In this document: positions 22,910-31,107 of the stretch, piece by piece
How the letters are laid out: the number at the start of each line of letters is the position of its first letter
Numbering within the stretch: position 1 is the stretch's first letter
Origin: Novosphingobium pentaromativorans US6-1
GTDB taxonomy: Bacteria; Pseudomonadota; Alphaproteobacteria; Sphingomonadales; Sphingomonadaceae
Length of the DNA stretch: 64,000 bases
Reading direction: 5' to 3'
NCBI RefSeq assembly: GCF_000767465.1
Contig: NZ_CP009293.1
Coordinates: forward strand, 1-64,000
Position numbers and translations under genes: made by a program
Notes under the pieces: model-generated
The model's input: the letters and a program-made list of their open reading frames with translations, nothing else
What the model was told of the DNA's origin: nothing
Databases searched by the model: none

Positions 22910-23500
22910 TTACGAAATGACGGAAAGATCAGAATCCGGGACTGACTGATGAAACGGTGCCAAAATTGGATCAGTAGACCAGCGTTCAGGCGCTTTCGGG
23001 GCCATTACTTGTCTGCCATTGACACCGGACAGCACGGTCCATAGCCAGCGCGCGTCCGCTGCTGCGCGATGCATTGCTGGGCAGAGGCGGTTAGCGTCTT
23101 GGCAGGCAGCCGAAATGGTGTCGGAACTGGATCCCCATTCATCCAACAGGGCGTTGGCGTGCTCGATCGGCGAGGGAAGAGGCCGGCATGTCACCGTGCC
23201 CAGCGTATCCCACCAGTAACTGTCTATCGTGCTGTCGGCAAAGACTCGTCTGCTGCCGATCGCTTTGTGGAGCTCTGCTAGGACCGCGTCGGGCGGATGC
23301 CCCTCGGCATTCAATTGAGCGCGCGATATTCCATGGAGAGCGAAGGCTTCATCGGTCCAATCCCAATCCCGCCATCGTGCATCTGGTTTGATTAGCCAGG
23401 ACCGCACGCCGTTGGCGCTCGCGATGCCGACTTCGATCGGAAAGGATCGACCATGACGGGGGAGGCAGCTTGCTTCGAAATCGATAGCGACAAGATCCAT
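22910..23500 (-). CDS. DEDD-type 3'-5' exonuclease-like protein
   Basis: About 196 residues. The N-terminus MDLVAIDFEASCLPRHGRSF has the D-x-E pair of DnaQ-like exonucleases, with the FPIEVGIA strand after it. The middle ADSTIDSYWWDTL may supply the next acidic residue, and HRAAADARWLW gives the C-terminal H-x4-D motif. The ATG at 23500 is chosen because GGAG lies 9 bp before it; the frame is open upstream to 23656 without a site. It has no visible partner and lies in an apparently decayed area. A role in DNA or RNA trimming is inferred from the fold only. Confidence 0.7.
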   Translation of the reverse strand: MDLVAIDFEASCLPRHGRSFPIEVGIASANGVRSWLIKPDARWRDWDWTDEAFALHGISRAQLNAEGHPPDAVLAELHKAIGSRRVFADSTIDSYWWDTLGTVTCRPLPSPIEHANALLDEWGSSSDTISAACQDANRLCPAMHRAAADARWLWTVLSGVNGRQVMAPKAPERWSTDPILAPFHQSVPDSDLSVIS

Positions 23501-23996
23501 GAGCGTCATCTCCTGCCGCGCGTCGCGGCCATGCAATGACCACCTTCGATGAGGTTGGCCGACGCCCCCTTGCTTGTCCTCGAAACGCCCTGCTTCGCGT
23601 TTGGGCAAATAGCCCGCGCCATGTTTCGAACCCATCGCCGAAAACGTGCGCAACAAGCGCTGCTTTGCGTAGGCTTCATGACCTTAGCTGGCTAACCCCG
23701 CCACGCATAGATGTTCTTCACGTCTTGAGTGACAGAGTGCCAGGGCCCTGGGACAGAGCAGGGGTCGCAGGTGTAAGCGCACCCTTTGGTCCGAGGATTT
23801 GCAGGTGGGTTGTTGGTTGCCGACAGACTTCAGTTTCGAAATCAATTTGCGGACCTGTGAAAGCGTTTTGAGCACCTGCCGCCTTCCGCGAGGATAGCCG
23901 GTGAAGGCAGCGCGAGGCCGGTCGTTGTTTCCCTCGCGAAAAACATCCATTCCTGAGATGCCTTGGGCCTGGCACCCGATATAGAGGTACGGATCA
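23501..23996. other. Unassigned stretch between two minus-strand genes
   Basis: About 500 bp with overlapping short frames on both strands, none with a ribosome site or a family I recognise. I see no repeats or terminal inverted repeats. Probably spacer or decayed coding DNA. Confidence 0.4.
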
Positions 23997-24425
23997 TTAA
24001 TCTGGTCGGAGCAGCGCCCTTGCAACAAGATGATAGCTCGAAGGGTGGATCTGATCGCGCGTTGGAAAGCGCAGTAAGTCGAGTGTTTCATCGTTGTAGG
24101 TCGCGGCGACCGAACTGACGATGGAGGCGCGTTGTCGATTATAGGGCAGTAGCCAAATCACACGGCGCGCGATGATTCGTGCACGGATGTTTCGCAGTTT
24201 TTTCGTGAGGTCTGGCGAAGCGGCATCGTTCGAGCCGATTGCGAATACGGATGCACCATAGCGCTTGGGCGGGATTTGCCAGCGCAAAATCTGATCTGCG
24301 TTCGCTCTTTCGGCTGCGCGGACGTCACACCGGGCGGCATAAAGGGCGTTTACTGCGCGGGCAGTTCCCAGCCCGATACTATCTCCTAGGATGAGGCACT
24401 CGAACACAATATCTAGTCCTCGCAT
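23997..24425 (-). CDS. Small SGNH/GDSL-like hydrolase
   Basis: About 142 residues, no signal peptide. The SGNH blocks are visible: block I LILGDSIGLG with the nucleophile Ser near residue 15, an Asn block FAIGSND near residue 80, and the C-terminal D-x-x-H pair in RDQIHPSSYH. This is short for the family but has all the catalytic positions. The start is the ATG 12 bp after the stop of the upstream small gene; a GTG at 24434 is an alternative. It forms a two-gene unit with 24438-24734. The substrate is unknown. Confidence 0.6.
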   Translation of the reverse strand: MRGLDIVFECLILGDSIGLGTARAVNALYAARCDVRAAERANADQILRWQIPPKRYGASVFAIGSNDAASPDLTKKLRNIRARIIARRVIWLLPYNRQRASIVSSVAATYNDETLDLLRFPTRDQIHPSSYHLVARALLRPD

Positions 24426-24437
24426 GCTGAACACCGG

Positions 24438-24734
24438 TTATCTCAAGCGGAAGATTTCGGTCCTGAGATGTTCTTGTTCGCCCTCGTCGATCTCCCGGCT
24501 TACCTGTGACAAGTCGGCTCTGGCGATCAGGTAGATACCTTTGCCTTTGAAGAAGGCGGTGATCCGCGTCGTCTCGTCCTCTGGTGGAATCTGTGAACCG
24601 AAGCGATGAGACCACCGGCTGTCCACGAAGCGGATGAGCCTTTTCCAAGCATCGATCTCGCTCCGGTGAACCTCGAGTGTCTCGTGATCCTCGAGGAGTA
24701 TGACAAGAATCGAGGCATGCATGATGCTGTCCAT
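24438..24734 (-). CDS. Hypothetical protein upstream of the SGNH hydrolase
   Basis: A 98-residue acidic protein that I do not recognise. It begins MDSIMHASILVILLEDHETL and contains WKRLIRFVDSRWSHRFG and the segment ITAFFKGKGIYLIARADLS. No signal peptide or membrane helix is apparent. It is translated just ahead of the SGNH gene with a 12-bp gap, so the two are probably co-expressed. Confidence 0.5.
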   Translation of the reverse strand: MDSIMHASILVILLEDHETLEVHRSEIDAWKRLIRFVDSRWSHRFGSQIPPEDETTRITAFFKGKGIYLIARADLSQVSREIDEGEQEHLRTEIFRLR

Positions 24735-25218
24735 CAAGAAGGATCAGGGCCATCGGGGCGGGGAGGGCTGACTAGCTTCGATTTTCTGCTTCCTCTCAAT
24801 AAGTATTTTTCCGAATCTTGATTTATTCGTTTCGGCTCACATGAGGGATTTGGAAGCCATCCTCGATTACATCCAAAATGGAGATAAATTTGAGCGATTA
24901 GGCGTATAGCTATTCCCACGATCAGCGGGTCGTAGAGATTATCAGACCGCTTCTCTCTATCGCTCAAAAGTTCGCGCGGTATTTTCTCCCTAAGGGGATT
25001 GCGATCTAGCAACATGGTTAACTCACGCTTTCCCGTGCACTCCCGCTGCGGTTCGGTCGACACAGGACGGCGCGGTTGCTGCGTTTTCCCTGGTGCACTG
25101 CAGCGAAGCTGAATGGTTTCGTGGCTAGAGAGTAGTGGCGGCGATCTGAGGCACCAGGATGCTCGACCCTTAAAGCGACTGGGCTTTCTTGGTGCGTTTC
25201 GGGTATACAATTTTCGGA
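24735..25218. other. Unassigned stretch, possible short minus-strand frame
   Basis: About 480 bp, more A+T-rich in the middle (24790-24990) than its surroundings. A minus-strand frame at 24734-25015 (MLLDRNPLREKIPRELL) could encode 93 residues, but I see no ribosome site or family match. Otherwise I find nothing supported. Confidence 0.35.
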
Positions 25219-25488
25219 ATGCAACAACTGACCGCGATCGAACTGGCAAACTGGATGGCGCTCTACCTCGCGGCAAGCATCTGCTGCGTCATCGCCTTGG
25301 TGTTATCCTGCGCCACGGTGGTGGTCGAATTGTACCGAGAGCGGTGCTGGGCAACTGTAACCTCCGTGCGAGCGGCAGTTCTGTTCGTGCCGCGGACATG
25401 GTGGCGATGGCAGAAGCACTATCTGATGTCGATGCCGGTGACACTGGGCGTCGTCATCCTTTTTGCCGGGTCGATGAACTGGAGTTAG
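25219..25488 (+). CDS. Small two-helix membrane protein, hypothetical
   Basis: An 89-residue protein (MQQLTAIELANWMALYLAAS) with two probable membrane helices, near residues 12-37 and 70-85, joined by a basic linker (RTWWRWQKHYL). I do not recognise the family. The ATG at 25219 is preferred over the GTG at 25189 because it gives a compact membrane protein. It is isolated and faces the nor cluster. Confidence 0.45.
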   Translation: MQQLTAIELANWMALYLAASICCVIALVLSCATVVVELYRERCWATVTSVRAAVLFVPRTWWRWQKHYLMSMPVTLGVVILFAGSMNWS

Positions 25489-25629
25489 GCAGAAGCTCGG
25501 CTGGCTTGGGGACGCGATTCGGATAGCACCGCTGTCTGAGCGTTCAGCGTTGCCATTGGATATTCTTCCCAGGCCACGTCCTCATCATGGCGGATGTATC
25601 AGGGACTGGATGTCGGGGTTGTGCGTCAA

Positions 25630-25764
25630 TCACGCAAATACCCTGGGTGGGTGTTGCGCCCGTTCAATTGAGCGACTGCAGCAGGATAGGAGCGTCGCGC
25701 CGAGTGCATTGATCGCGAGGCCGCGCACGAGGAACAGCGAGAAGCTGGTCAGGGCCGCCGACAT
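25630..25764 (-). CDS. Possible 44-residue membrane peptide downstream of norZ
   Basis: The minus strand encodes MSAALTSFSLFLVRGLAINA, then LGATLLSCCSRSIERAQ and a short tail: one hydrophobic helix and a Cys pair. It starts 44 bp after the norZ stop and could be its last cistron, or the truncated start of a larger lost gene. There is no strong ribosome site. Confidence 0.3.
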   Translation of the reverse strand: MSAALTSFSLFLVRGLAINALGATLLSCCSRSIERAQHPPRVFA

Positions 25765-25808
25765 CGACGGCCCGGGATCTCCAGATAATAAAGTTCTATC
25801 GCTGCGCG

Positions 25809-28112
25809 TCAGTTGGATCGCGCAGCGTGCGTTTCTGTTTTTTCCTCGTGCGCTGTTGGCAACGCGTCCGGTTCGCGCCTTGGCCGTAGCCATAGGCTGG
25901 CCACGAACCAAGCAAGCGCGAGCGCGCCGATCGAGAAAACGACGTCCCCTGGAACACGCATCCAGACGAGGAGGTCGACCAGCGGTTGCTGCATGAACTC
26001 TGCGGAGCGCGCATACCAATACCCCTTGTCGATCGCAGCGATAAGCTGGATGGTCCCGAGTGGCAGGAGAGTCAGTAGGGCCATTAGGGCCAAGCCGATG
26101 TTGAAGCACCAAAAGCTGATTCTCAGCGCCCGCTCGTCCCAGACCAGATTGGGCAACATTCCCCGCAGACAGAACAGAACCAGTCCGACACCGAGCATGC
26201 CGTAAACGCCGAACAGGGCGGTGTGGCCGTGCAGCGGGGTCAGGTTGAGCCCTTGCATGTAGTACAGGGAGAGCGGAGGATTGATGAGGAAACCGAACAG
26301 GCCGGCACCCACCAGGTTCCAGAAGGACACGGCAAGGAAGAACCTGACTGGCCATTTGTAGCGCTGCATCCAGGGCGTGGCGCTGCTCAGCTTCCAGTGC
26401 GCATAGCCCTCATAGCCGATATAGGCCAGCGGTACGACTTCCAGCGCCGAGAAGCTGGCGCCGAGCGCAAGCACCGAGATCGAGGTGCCGACAAAATAGA
26501 GGTGATGGAGGGTGCCGAGAACGCCGCCAGCCATGAAGATGATCGTGGCGAACAGCACCGCGACCGTCGCTGTCGGGATCGGTATCAGACCGAGGCGGGT
26601 GAAAAGGAAGGCGATCACTGCGGTCGCAAAGACCTCGAAGAAGCCCTCGACCCACAGATGAACCACCCACCAGCGCCAATATTCGATCATAGAAAGTGCG
26701 CTGTGCTCGTTCCACAGGAGGGCTGCGCCATAGAACAGGCCGATGGCGACGGTGGACAGGAAGAAGAGCATGGTGATGTGCTTGGATTCGGAGTTCGTCC
26801 GAAGCGCCGGCCAGAGTGCGCGACCCACCAGCACGAGCCAGATCATCAGGCCAATGAATAGGAACCATTGCCAGAACCGGCCCATGTCGACATATTCAAA
26901 GCCCTGGTGCCCGAACCAGAAGTTCCGCTCCAGGCCCAATTTCTGCATTACTGCCAGCCATTGCCCGGCGAAGGAACCGATGACAATGATAAGGAGGCAG
27001 GCCCAGAGGATGTTGACGCCAAACGCCTGGAATCGGGGTTCGTAGCCGGAAATGGCGGGGGCCATATAGAGGCCCGTACCCAGCCAGGCGGTCGCGATCC
27101 ACAGCACAGCGAGCTGGGTATGCCAGGTCCGGGTGATCGAATAGGGCAGGATCTCTGCCGCCTCATAACCGTAAACAAGTTGGCCCTCGACCTGATAGTG
27201 CGCCGTCATTGCGCCCAGGAAGATTTGCACCAGGAACAGCGCGAGTACGACCCAGAAATATTTGGCGGTCGCGCGCATCGATGGCGTTACCACGACGTCG
27301 CGCAGCGGATCACTCGCGGGTAAGTCATGCGGGGTTTCCCGGCGGCCATGCGTCATTGCATGATGCCAGCCCAGCAGCGCGATGCCGGCGAGCAGGAAAG
27401 TGACGCTAAACGCAGACCAGATGAAAGTTGTAGAAGGTGGCCGGTTGCCGACCAAGGGTTCGCTTGGCCAATTGTTGGTGTAGGTTGTCTCGCGCTCAGG
27501 CCGTTCAGTGGTTGCGGCCCAAGCGGTCCACCAGAAGAAGCGGGTCATCGCGGTGCGGTAGGCTTCGTCCGGAACCGTGTTGTTCTTCATCGCATAGTTT
27601 TCGCGCAACTCTGCGGTTGCCGGGTCATTGCCGAAAAGGCTGACATAATGACCAGCGACGGTATTGATCGCTGCCGCGCGGTCATCGCTGACCGTGATCG
27701 CTTCCGTCTGCGGGTCGTAACTGTTGGTGCGCATCTCGGTCTGCAGGCGCCGCTGGAGGCCCGCCTGTTGCTCCGGACCAAGGTTGTCATAGCCCTGTCC
27801 GAAATCGCGCCGCGCCCACAGGTCGAGAAGCGCGATCGACTCGCGATGCAGCCAATCGGCCGACCAGTCCGGAGCAACATAACCCCCATGCCCCCATATC
27901 GAGCCGAGCTGCATGCCGCCCATCGATTGCCAGACCTGCCGGCCGAGCTGCATGTCGGCGCGTGTAAACAAGGTCTGGCCGCTTTGCGTGACTACGCGTT
28001 CGGGCAATGGGGGTGCCTGAATGCTGATATCGCGCCCCACCAGCAGCAGAACGGCGAACGATGTCGCAAGCAATGCGAAGAGCCAAATCCAGAGTTTGCG
28101 CGTATTGCTCAT
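25809..28112 (-). CDS. norZ: Quinol-dependent nitric oxide reductase (qNOR)
   Basis: A 767-residue inner-membrane enzyme reducing two NO to N2O with quinol electrons. The N-terminal helix and periplasmic region (about residues 30-220, with GRQVWQSMGGMQLGSIWGHG) correspond to the NorC-like extension of qNOR, which lacks a haem c motif. About twelve further helices carry the haem and FeB histidines (for example TRTWHTQLAVLW, WWVVHLWVEGFFEVF, GTLHHLYFVG and LTPLHGHTALFGVYG). It lies downstream of nsrR, a Zn-ribbon microprotein and a cupin gene on the same strand, with a 168-bp gap. The cluster therefore looks like NO detoxification, not full denitrification; no nir or nos genes are present. Confidence 0.95.
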   Translation of the reverse strand: MSNTRKLWIWLFALLATSFAVLLLVGRDISIQAPPLPERVVTQSGQTLFTRADMQLGRQVWQSMGGMQLGSIWGHGGYVAPDWSADWLHRESIALLDLWARRDFGQGYDNLGPEQQAGLQRRLQTEMRTNSYDPQTEAITVSDDRAAAINTVAGHYVSLFGNDPATAELRENYAMKNNTVPDEAYRTAMTRFFWWTAWAATTERPERETTYTNNWPSEPLVGNRPPSTTFIWSAFSVTFLLAGIALLGWHHAMTHGRRETPHDLPASDPLRDVVVTPSMRATAKYFWVVLALFLVQIFLGAMTAHYQVEGQLVYGYEAAEILPYSITRTWHTQLAVLWIATAWLGTGLYMAPAISGYEPRFQAFGVNILWACLLIIVIGSFAGQWLAVMQKLGLERNFWFGHQGFEYVDMGRFWQWFLFIGLMIWLVLVGRALWPALRTNSESKHITMLFFLSTVAIGLFYGAALLWNEHSALSMIEYWRWWVVHLWVEGFFEVFATAVIAFLFTRLGLIPIPTATVAVLFATIIFMAGGVLGTLHHLYFVGTSISVLALGASFSALEVVPLAYIGYEGYAHWKLSSATPWMQRYKWPVRFFLAVSFWNLVGAGLFGFLINPPLSLYYMQGLNLTPLHGHTALFGVYGMLGVGLVLFCLRGMLPNLVWDERALRISFWCFNIGLALMALLTLLPLGTIQLIAAIDKGYWYARSAEFMQQPLVDLLVWMRVPGDVVFSIGALALAWFVASLWLRPRREPDALPTAHEEKTETHAARSN

Positions 28113-28280
28113 GGAATTCCCCCTTGTCGGCTATCCCGTTCGAAGCGATACAATCTTGGGCTGGGACCTGTCCTTCAACCTGTTGGCGACGGAACGGCGC
28201 ACTGCTTGCGCGCCCAGGTGCCGAAGTATATCAAGTGTGTGTTGCGGGAAGAAGAACCGCAGGAAGACGCTATCCGCGCG

Positions 28281-28658
28281 CTAATCCTGACTGATCGACG
28301 CACCTGCCGGCTCACCAATACTCACATCGGCAGGCGGAAAAAGGATTGTCAACAGCAGCACGGAATCGTCGAGACCCTTTATCGAATGGGGTGCACCGCC
28401 TTCGAGATAGACCCACTGATGCGCCGCCAACTGGGTCACTGTTTCGCCGAGCCCCAATTGCACGCATCCTTCAAGGCAGTGTAGGGTTATGCTGCCGGGA
28501 ACCTGATGCCGCGGCATGTCTGTCCCACGCGGGATCAAGAGGCGAATGGCTTCGAACTGGGCGGTTTTGACGATCGCCGTCGAGTGTTCGGTTTCGGCTG
28601 AAAGCGGCATCAATGAAAGGTCAACGACCTCGCCGGCTGCCGCGTGATGCAGAGCCAT
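28281..28658 (-). CDS. Small cupin-domain protein of the nor cluster
   Basis: A 125-residue single-domain cupin. Conserved features are MPRHQVPGSITLHCLEGCVQ (first His region with GxITLH) and QWVYLEGGAPHSIKGLDDS (second motif, G-x5-P-x-H). A mononuclear metal site is therefore likely. Its ATG overlaps the TAA of the microprotein gene (TAATG), and GGGAG lies upstream. It sits between the NO-sensing regulator and norZ, so a role in NO or redox stress is likely; the ligand is unknown. Confidence 0.75.
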   Translation of the reverse strand: MALHHAAAGEVVDLSLMPLSAETEHSTAIVKTAQFEAIRLLIPRGTDMPRHQVPGSITLHCLEGCVQLGLGETVTQLAAHQWVYLEGGAPHSIKGLDDSVLLLTILFPPADVSIGEPAGASISQD

Positions 28659-28825
28659 TATTCGGATTTCTCCCTTACGATGCGATGATGGCAATGTTCG
28701 CGTGGAACGATGCGGCCGACGATCCGGCGGAACTGCGCCGCGATCCCCGCGAACAGGCCTATTGACTGGCGACGAGGGTCGAACGGCGAAGGATCGACCG
28801 GCTGGCCGCATTCAGGGCAGACCAT
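28658..28825 (-). CDS. 55-residue Cys/His microprotein between nsrR and the cupin gene
   Basis: A short gene supported by context. It starts at ATG 28825, with AAGGAGG 8-9 bases upstream (inside the end of nsrR), and its TAA shares a base with the cupin ATG. The protein begins MVCPECGQPVDPSPFDPRR and ends PREHCHHRIVREKSE. Cys3 and Cys6 make a CPECG knuckle, and His44, Cys45, His46 and His47 could complete a zinc or iron site. The middle is amphipathic (GLFAGIAAQFRRIVGRI). I know of no described function; an NO-responsive metal-binding peptide is possible. Confidence 0.65.
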   Translation of the reverse strand: MVCPECGQPVDPSPFDPRRQSIGLFAGIAAQFRRIVGRIVPREHCHHRIVREKSE

Positions 28826-28828
28826 GCC

Positions 28829-29317
28829 TCAGGCCTCCTTTTCCAATGCCAGTTGCCGACTGCGCTTTCGGACAGGGGGCCCCTGAAGAGCGCCGACCTC
28901 CTGGCGATCGAAGATCGCTGCGATATCTCCTCGTTTGGCAAGCAGGTCGGCGAGCGTATAGCGGTCAAGCACCGCCATGAACGCACCGAGTGCTTCCCTT
29001 AACACGCCCGTAAGGCCGCAGGCCGGAGCGACAACGCAGCTTCCGCAATCGACAAGATCGAAGCCATCTTCTGTGCGACGAACGACCGCGCCGATATTGA
29101 TCTGCTCTGGTGGCATACCCAGGCGAATGCCCCCGGACCGTCCACGCACACTCTCGACATGACCGCTTCGCACCAGTTCAACGACCACTTTCATCAGGTG
29201 GTTCTGTGAGATCCGGTAGGCCTGCGCCACCTCACCGATCGAACAGAGCCGTTCAGGCCGGGCGCCTAGATAGAGCAGTGTGCGCATGGCATAATCTGTG
29301 AAGAGGGTAAGTTTCAC
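28829..29317 (-). CDS. nsrR: Rrf2-family NO-sensing repressor NsrR
   Basis: A 162-residue Rrf2 protein. The winged helix lies at residues 1-80 (MKLTLFTDYAMRTLLYLGAR, then ISQNHLMKVV and GRSGGIRLG). Three cysteines in CGSCVVAPAC (91, 94, 100) would hold the iron-sulfur cluster that NO destroys, releasing the operator. It leads a minus-strand cluster with the microprotein, cupin and norZ. A sequence resembling the NsrR box lies 36-58 bp upstream, suggesting autorepression of the whole unit. The basic tail (VRKRSRQLALEKEA) is slightly longer than usual. Confidence 0.9.
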   Translation of the reverse strand: MKLTLFTDYAMRTLLYLGARPERLCSIGEVAQAYRISQNHLMKVVVELVRSGHVESVRGRSGGIRLGMPPEQINIGAVVRRTEDGFDLVDCGSCVVAPACGLTGVLREALGAFMAVLDRYTLADLLAKRGDIAAIFDRQEVGALQGPPVRKRSRQLALEKEA

Positions 29318-29352
29318 GGCCTTTTCCCCGCATTTGGTCGGCTCGCGCTAAA

Positions 29353-29375
29353 AACATGCATATGCGTTACATCTT
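29353..29375 (-). promoter_or_regulatory. NsrR-like operator upstream of nsrR
   Basis: Read on the minus strand, 23 bases match the published NsrR dyad consensus (AAGATGCATTT, one base, AAATGCATCTT) at about 16 positions: left half AAGATGTAACG, right half ATATGCATGTT. It is centred 47 bp before the nsrR start. I see no equally good copy in the 168 bp before norZ. Confidence 0.5.
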
Positions 29376-30034
29376 TTTTGCCCCATGTCCAGATGTTTGC
29401 TTATCGCTGATCTTCGGTATGATACTTCACCCACATCGAGCGCGGGGGACCGTGAGAGATGGCACCGCTCTTGCGCGCGCCTGACTGCGCGCGCTATGTC
29501 CAGTATCTGTTGAAAGCAGCGCACGCCGATTTGCGGCGATGGATAACAAAGGCGCGGCCATCCTCGTCTGCGGCAGTTTGAATGGCATGGTGCAAGCTGT
29601 CCATGTCTCACTCTCGGCGATCTTGGGCGATGAATAGCTCGACATGATGGCGGAGACCGGAATTTGTAAGCGCGACGTTTAGCAACAGGATGGGCGTCAG
29701 CTCAGGCCCCGTAAACGCCTATTGAGGTGTCTTGACATGGATCGCGCAGTGTTTCGCAGTTTCGCGGCAAGGCTACACCGTCTAGCCATCGTTGACGGCG
29801 TGGGCGTTCACAACCATTATCGAGCAGTCGGGCCAGTCCTGACGATTAATCGAGCGGGCGCTCACCTCGACCTAACGCTGCGCCTGTTCCAGTCTGCAGA
29901 GACCGACCGGTGAGGACGGATTTGCAATAGCGGTGACTGCCTGATCCAGACAGCAAGCGCTGGTATGTAACGCTCGCCCGGCGAAGTACGCTCAAAGGAT
30001 GACATGGGCACCTGCTCCCGCTAGTGACGGCTGC
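29376..30034. other. Unassigned stretch between nsrR and the DUF2946-like genes
   Basis: About 660 bp with only short overlapping frames (such as 29722-29913 +) that lack ribosome sites and family marks. No terminal repeats or RNA gene were recognised. Confidence 0.4.
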
Positions 30035-30438
30035 ATGATCGGGCAGGCAGGGAAAACATCGAACAAGCATGGCCTCGTGGCCGTAATGTTTGTGCTGGCT
30101 CTGCTTACCCGTGCATTAGTTCCCACGGGCTATATGCCCGCTCAGACAGCATGGGACTGACCGTCATCCTGTGCACGGGCGAGGGAGCAAGAGAGGCCGT
30201 CATCGATATCCCGATGTCGGATAGCCAGGGGGAGCATGGAGGCGATCGGAGTCTTCAGTCTGTAACCTGCCCTTTCTTCGGTTTATCGACGCCAGCGCTG
30301 GCCGCTGATGTGCCTCGAGAGTTGCTCCCAGGTCCCGGCCTGTTTCACGAGATCGCCCAGCCACCGCCCTTGCAGGTCGAGGTTGCCGCCAGACCTTTTG
30401 CCCTTCCACCGCTTCGCGGTCCTCCTTTGGCATCTTGA
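30035..30438 (+). pseudogene. DUF2946-like small membrane/secreted protein, frameshifted
   Basis: The frame from ATG 30035 reads MIGQAGKTSNKHGLVAVMFV, LALLTRALVPTGYMPAQT, then stops. A second frame at 30151 continues MGLTVILCTGEGAREAV to 30438. The order (hydrophobic helix, LVPTGYMPA, then VxLCTG) is the same as in the neighbouring 30598-31008 protein (MLVPPGFMPT, then VVTLCTG), so one gene was broken by a one-base shift between about 30090 and 30150. The family is small, often next to copper genes, and of unknown function. A sequencing error is not excluded. Confidence 0.6.
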
Positions 30439-30597
30439 ACATCGGAGCCGTTGGGTTTCTGCCTGTTCGATTATAAGCGGGCAGGCTTCCCCGCGCCGCC
30501 GTTCGAGGGGCCGAAAATCTGACAGCTGAAGGGCTGCCGCTTTCGGTCTGACGCAAGCAAAAGCCTGGTCGCAGGCTACACCGGAATCGATCCGACC

Positions 30598-31008
30598 ATG
30601 GTCTGGATAAGGCAAGCGCAAAGGATGCGGGGGACGTTCGTCCTCTTGATTCTTTGCGTCTTCGCCACTCGCATGCTCGTTCCGCCGGGCTTCATGCCGA
30701 CACAGGGCGTATCCGGGTTTGTCGTGACGCTCTGCACCGGTTTCGGACCGGTCCGGACAACCATGCTTCTTCCTATGGAAAAGCAGGAAGCCGGTCATGA
30801 GGATCATAAGCCTGCATCTCACGAGACGCCTTGCGCTTATGCAACCAATGGCACCCCTTTCGACCAATCCGTCGGGTTCGCGCTGGCGAAGGCGCCGCTG
30901 CGGTACGCGCTGAGCCTCGGATCGCCGTTCATTTCCATCGGTGCACCAGGGCGCGGCATGGCCGCGCCGCCGCCACCCTCCCAGGCACCTCCTTCCGCAA
31001 TGAACTGA
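30598..31008 (+). CDS. DUF2946-like small protein upstream of the copper receptor
   Basis: A 136-residue protein with one N-terminal helix (GTFVLLILCVFATRMLVPPG). FMPTQGVSGFVVTLCTGFG follows, then a His-containing stretch (GHEDHKPASHETPCAYATNG) and a Pro-rich C-terminus (GMAAPPPPSQAPPSAMN). I read it as a DUF2946-type protein; these small proteins accompany TonB-dependent copper receptors, and their function is not known. It lies 99 bp before the receptor gene and follows a broken paralogue. The ATG at 30625 is an alternative start. Confidence 0.65.
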   Translation: MVWIRQAQRMRGTFVLLILCVFATRMLVPPGFMPTQGVSGFVVTLCTGFGPVRTTMLLPMEKQEAGHEDHKPASHETPCAYATNGTPFDQSVGFALAKAPLRYALSLGSPFISIGAPGRGMAAPPPPSQAPPSAMN

Positions 31009-31107
31009 CGGAACGTCGCGCGAACACATGTCGCGCCCCTTTTGTCGACCGGCACCCGATTGGGTGCCGGCCCTGGCCTCACGGCCCGTGTAATTGCGAG
31101 ATCATGT

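Noticed and set aside
28281..28811. Longer start for the cupin protein (from 28811)
   Set aside because: The added residues run antisense-free but out of frame through the microprotein gene; the ATG at 28658 has an SD and matches the cupin domain.
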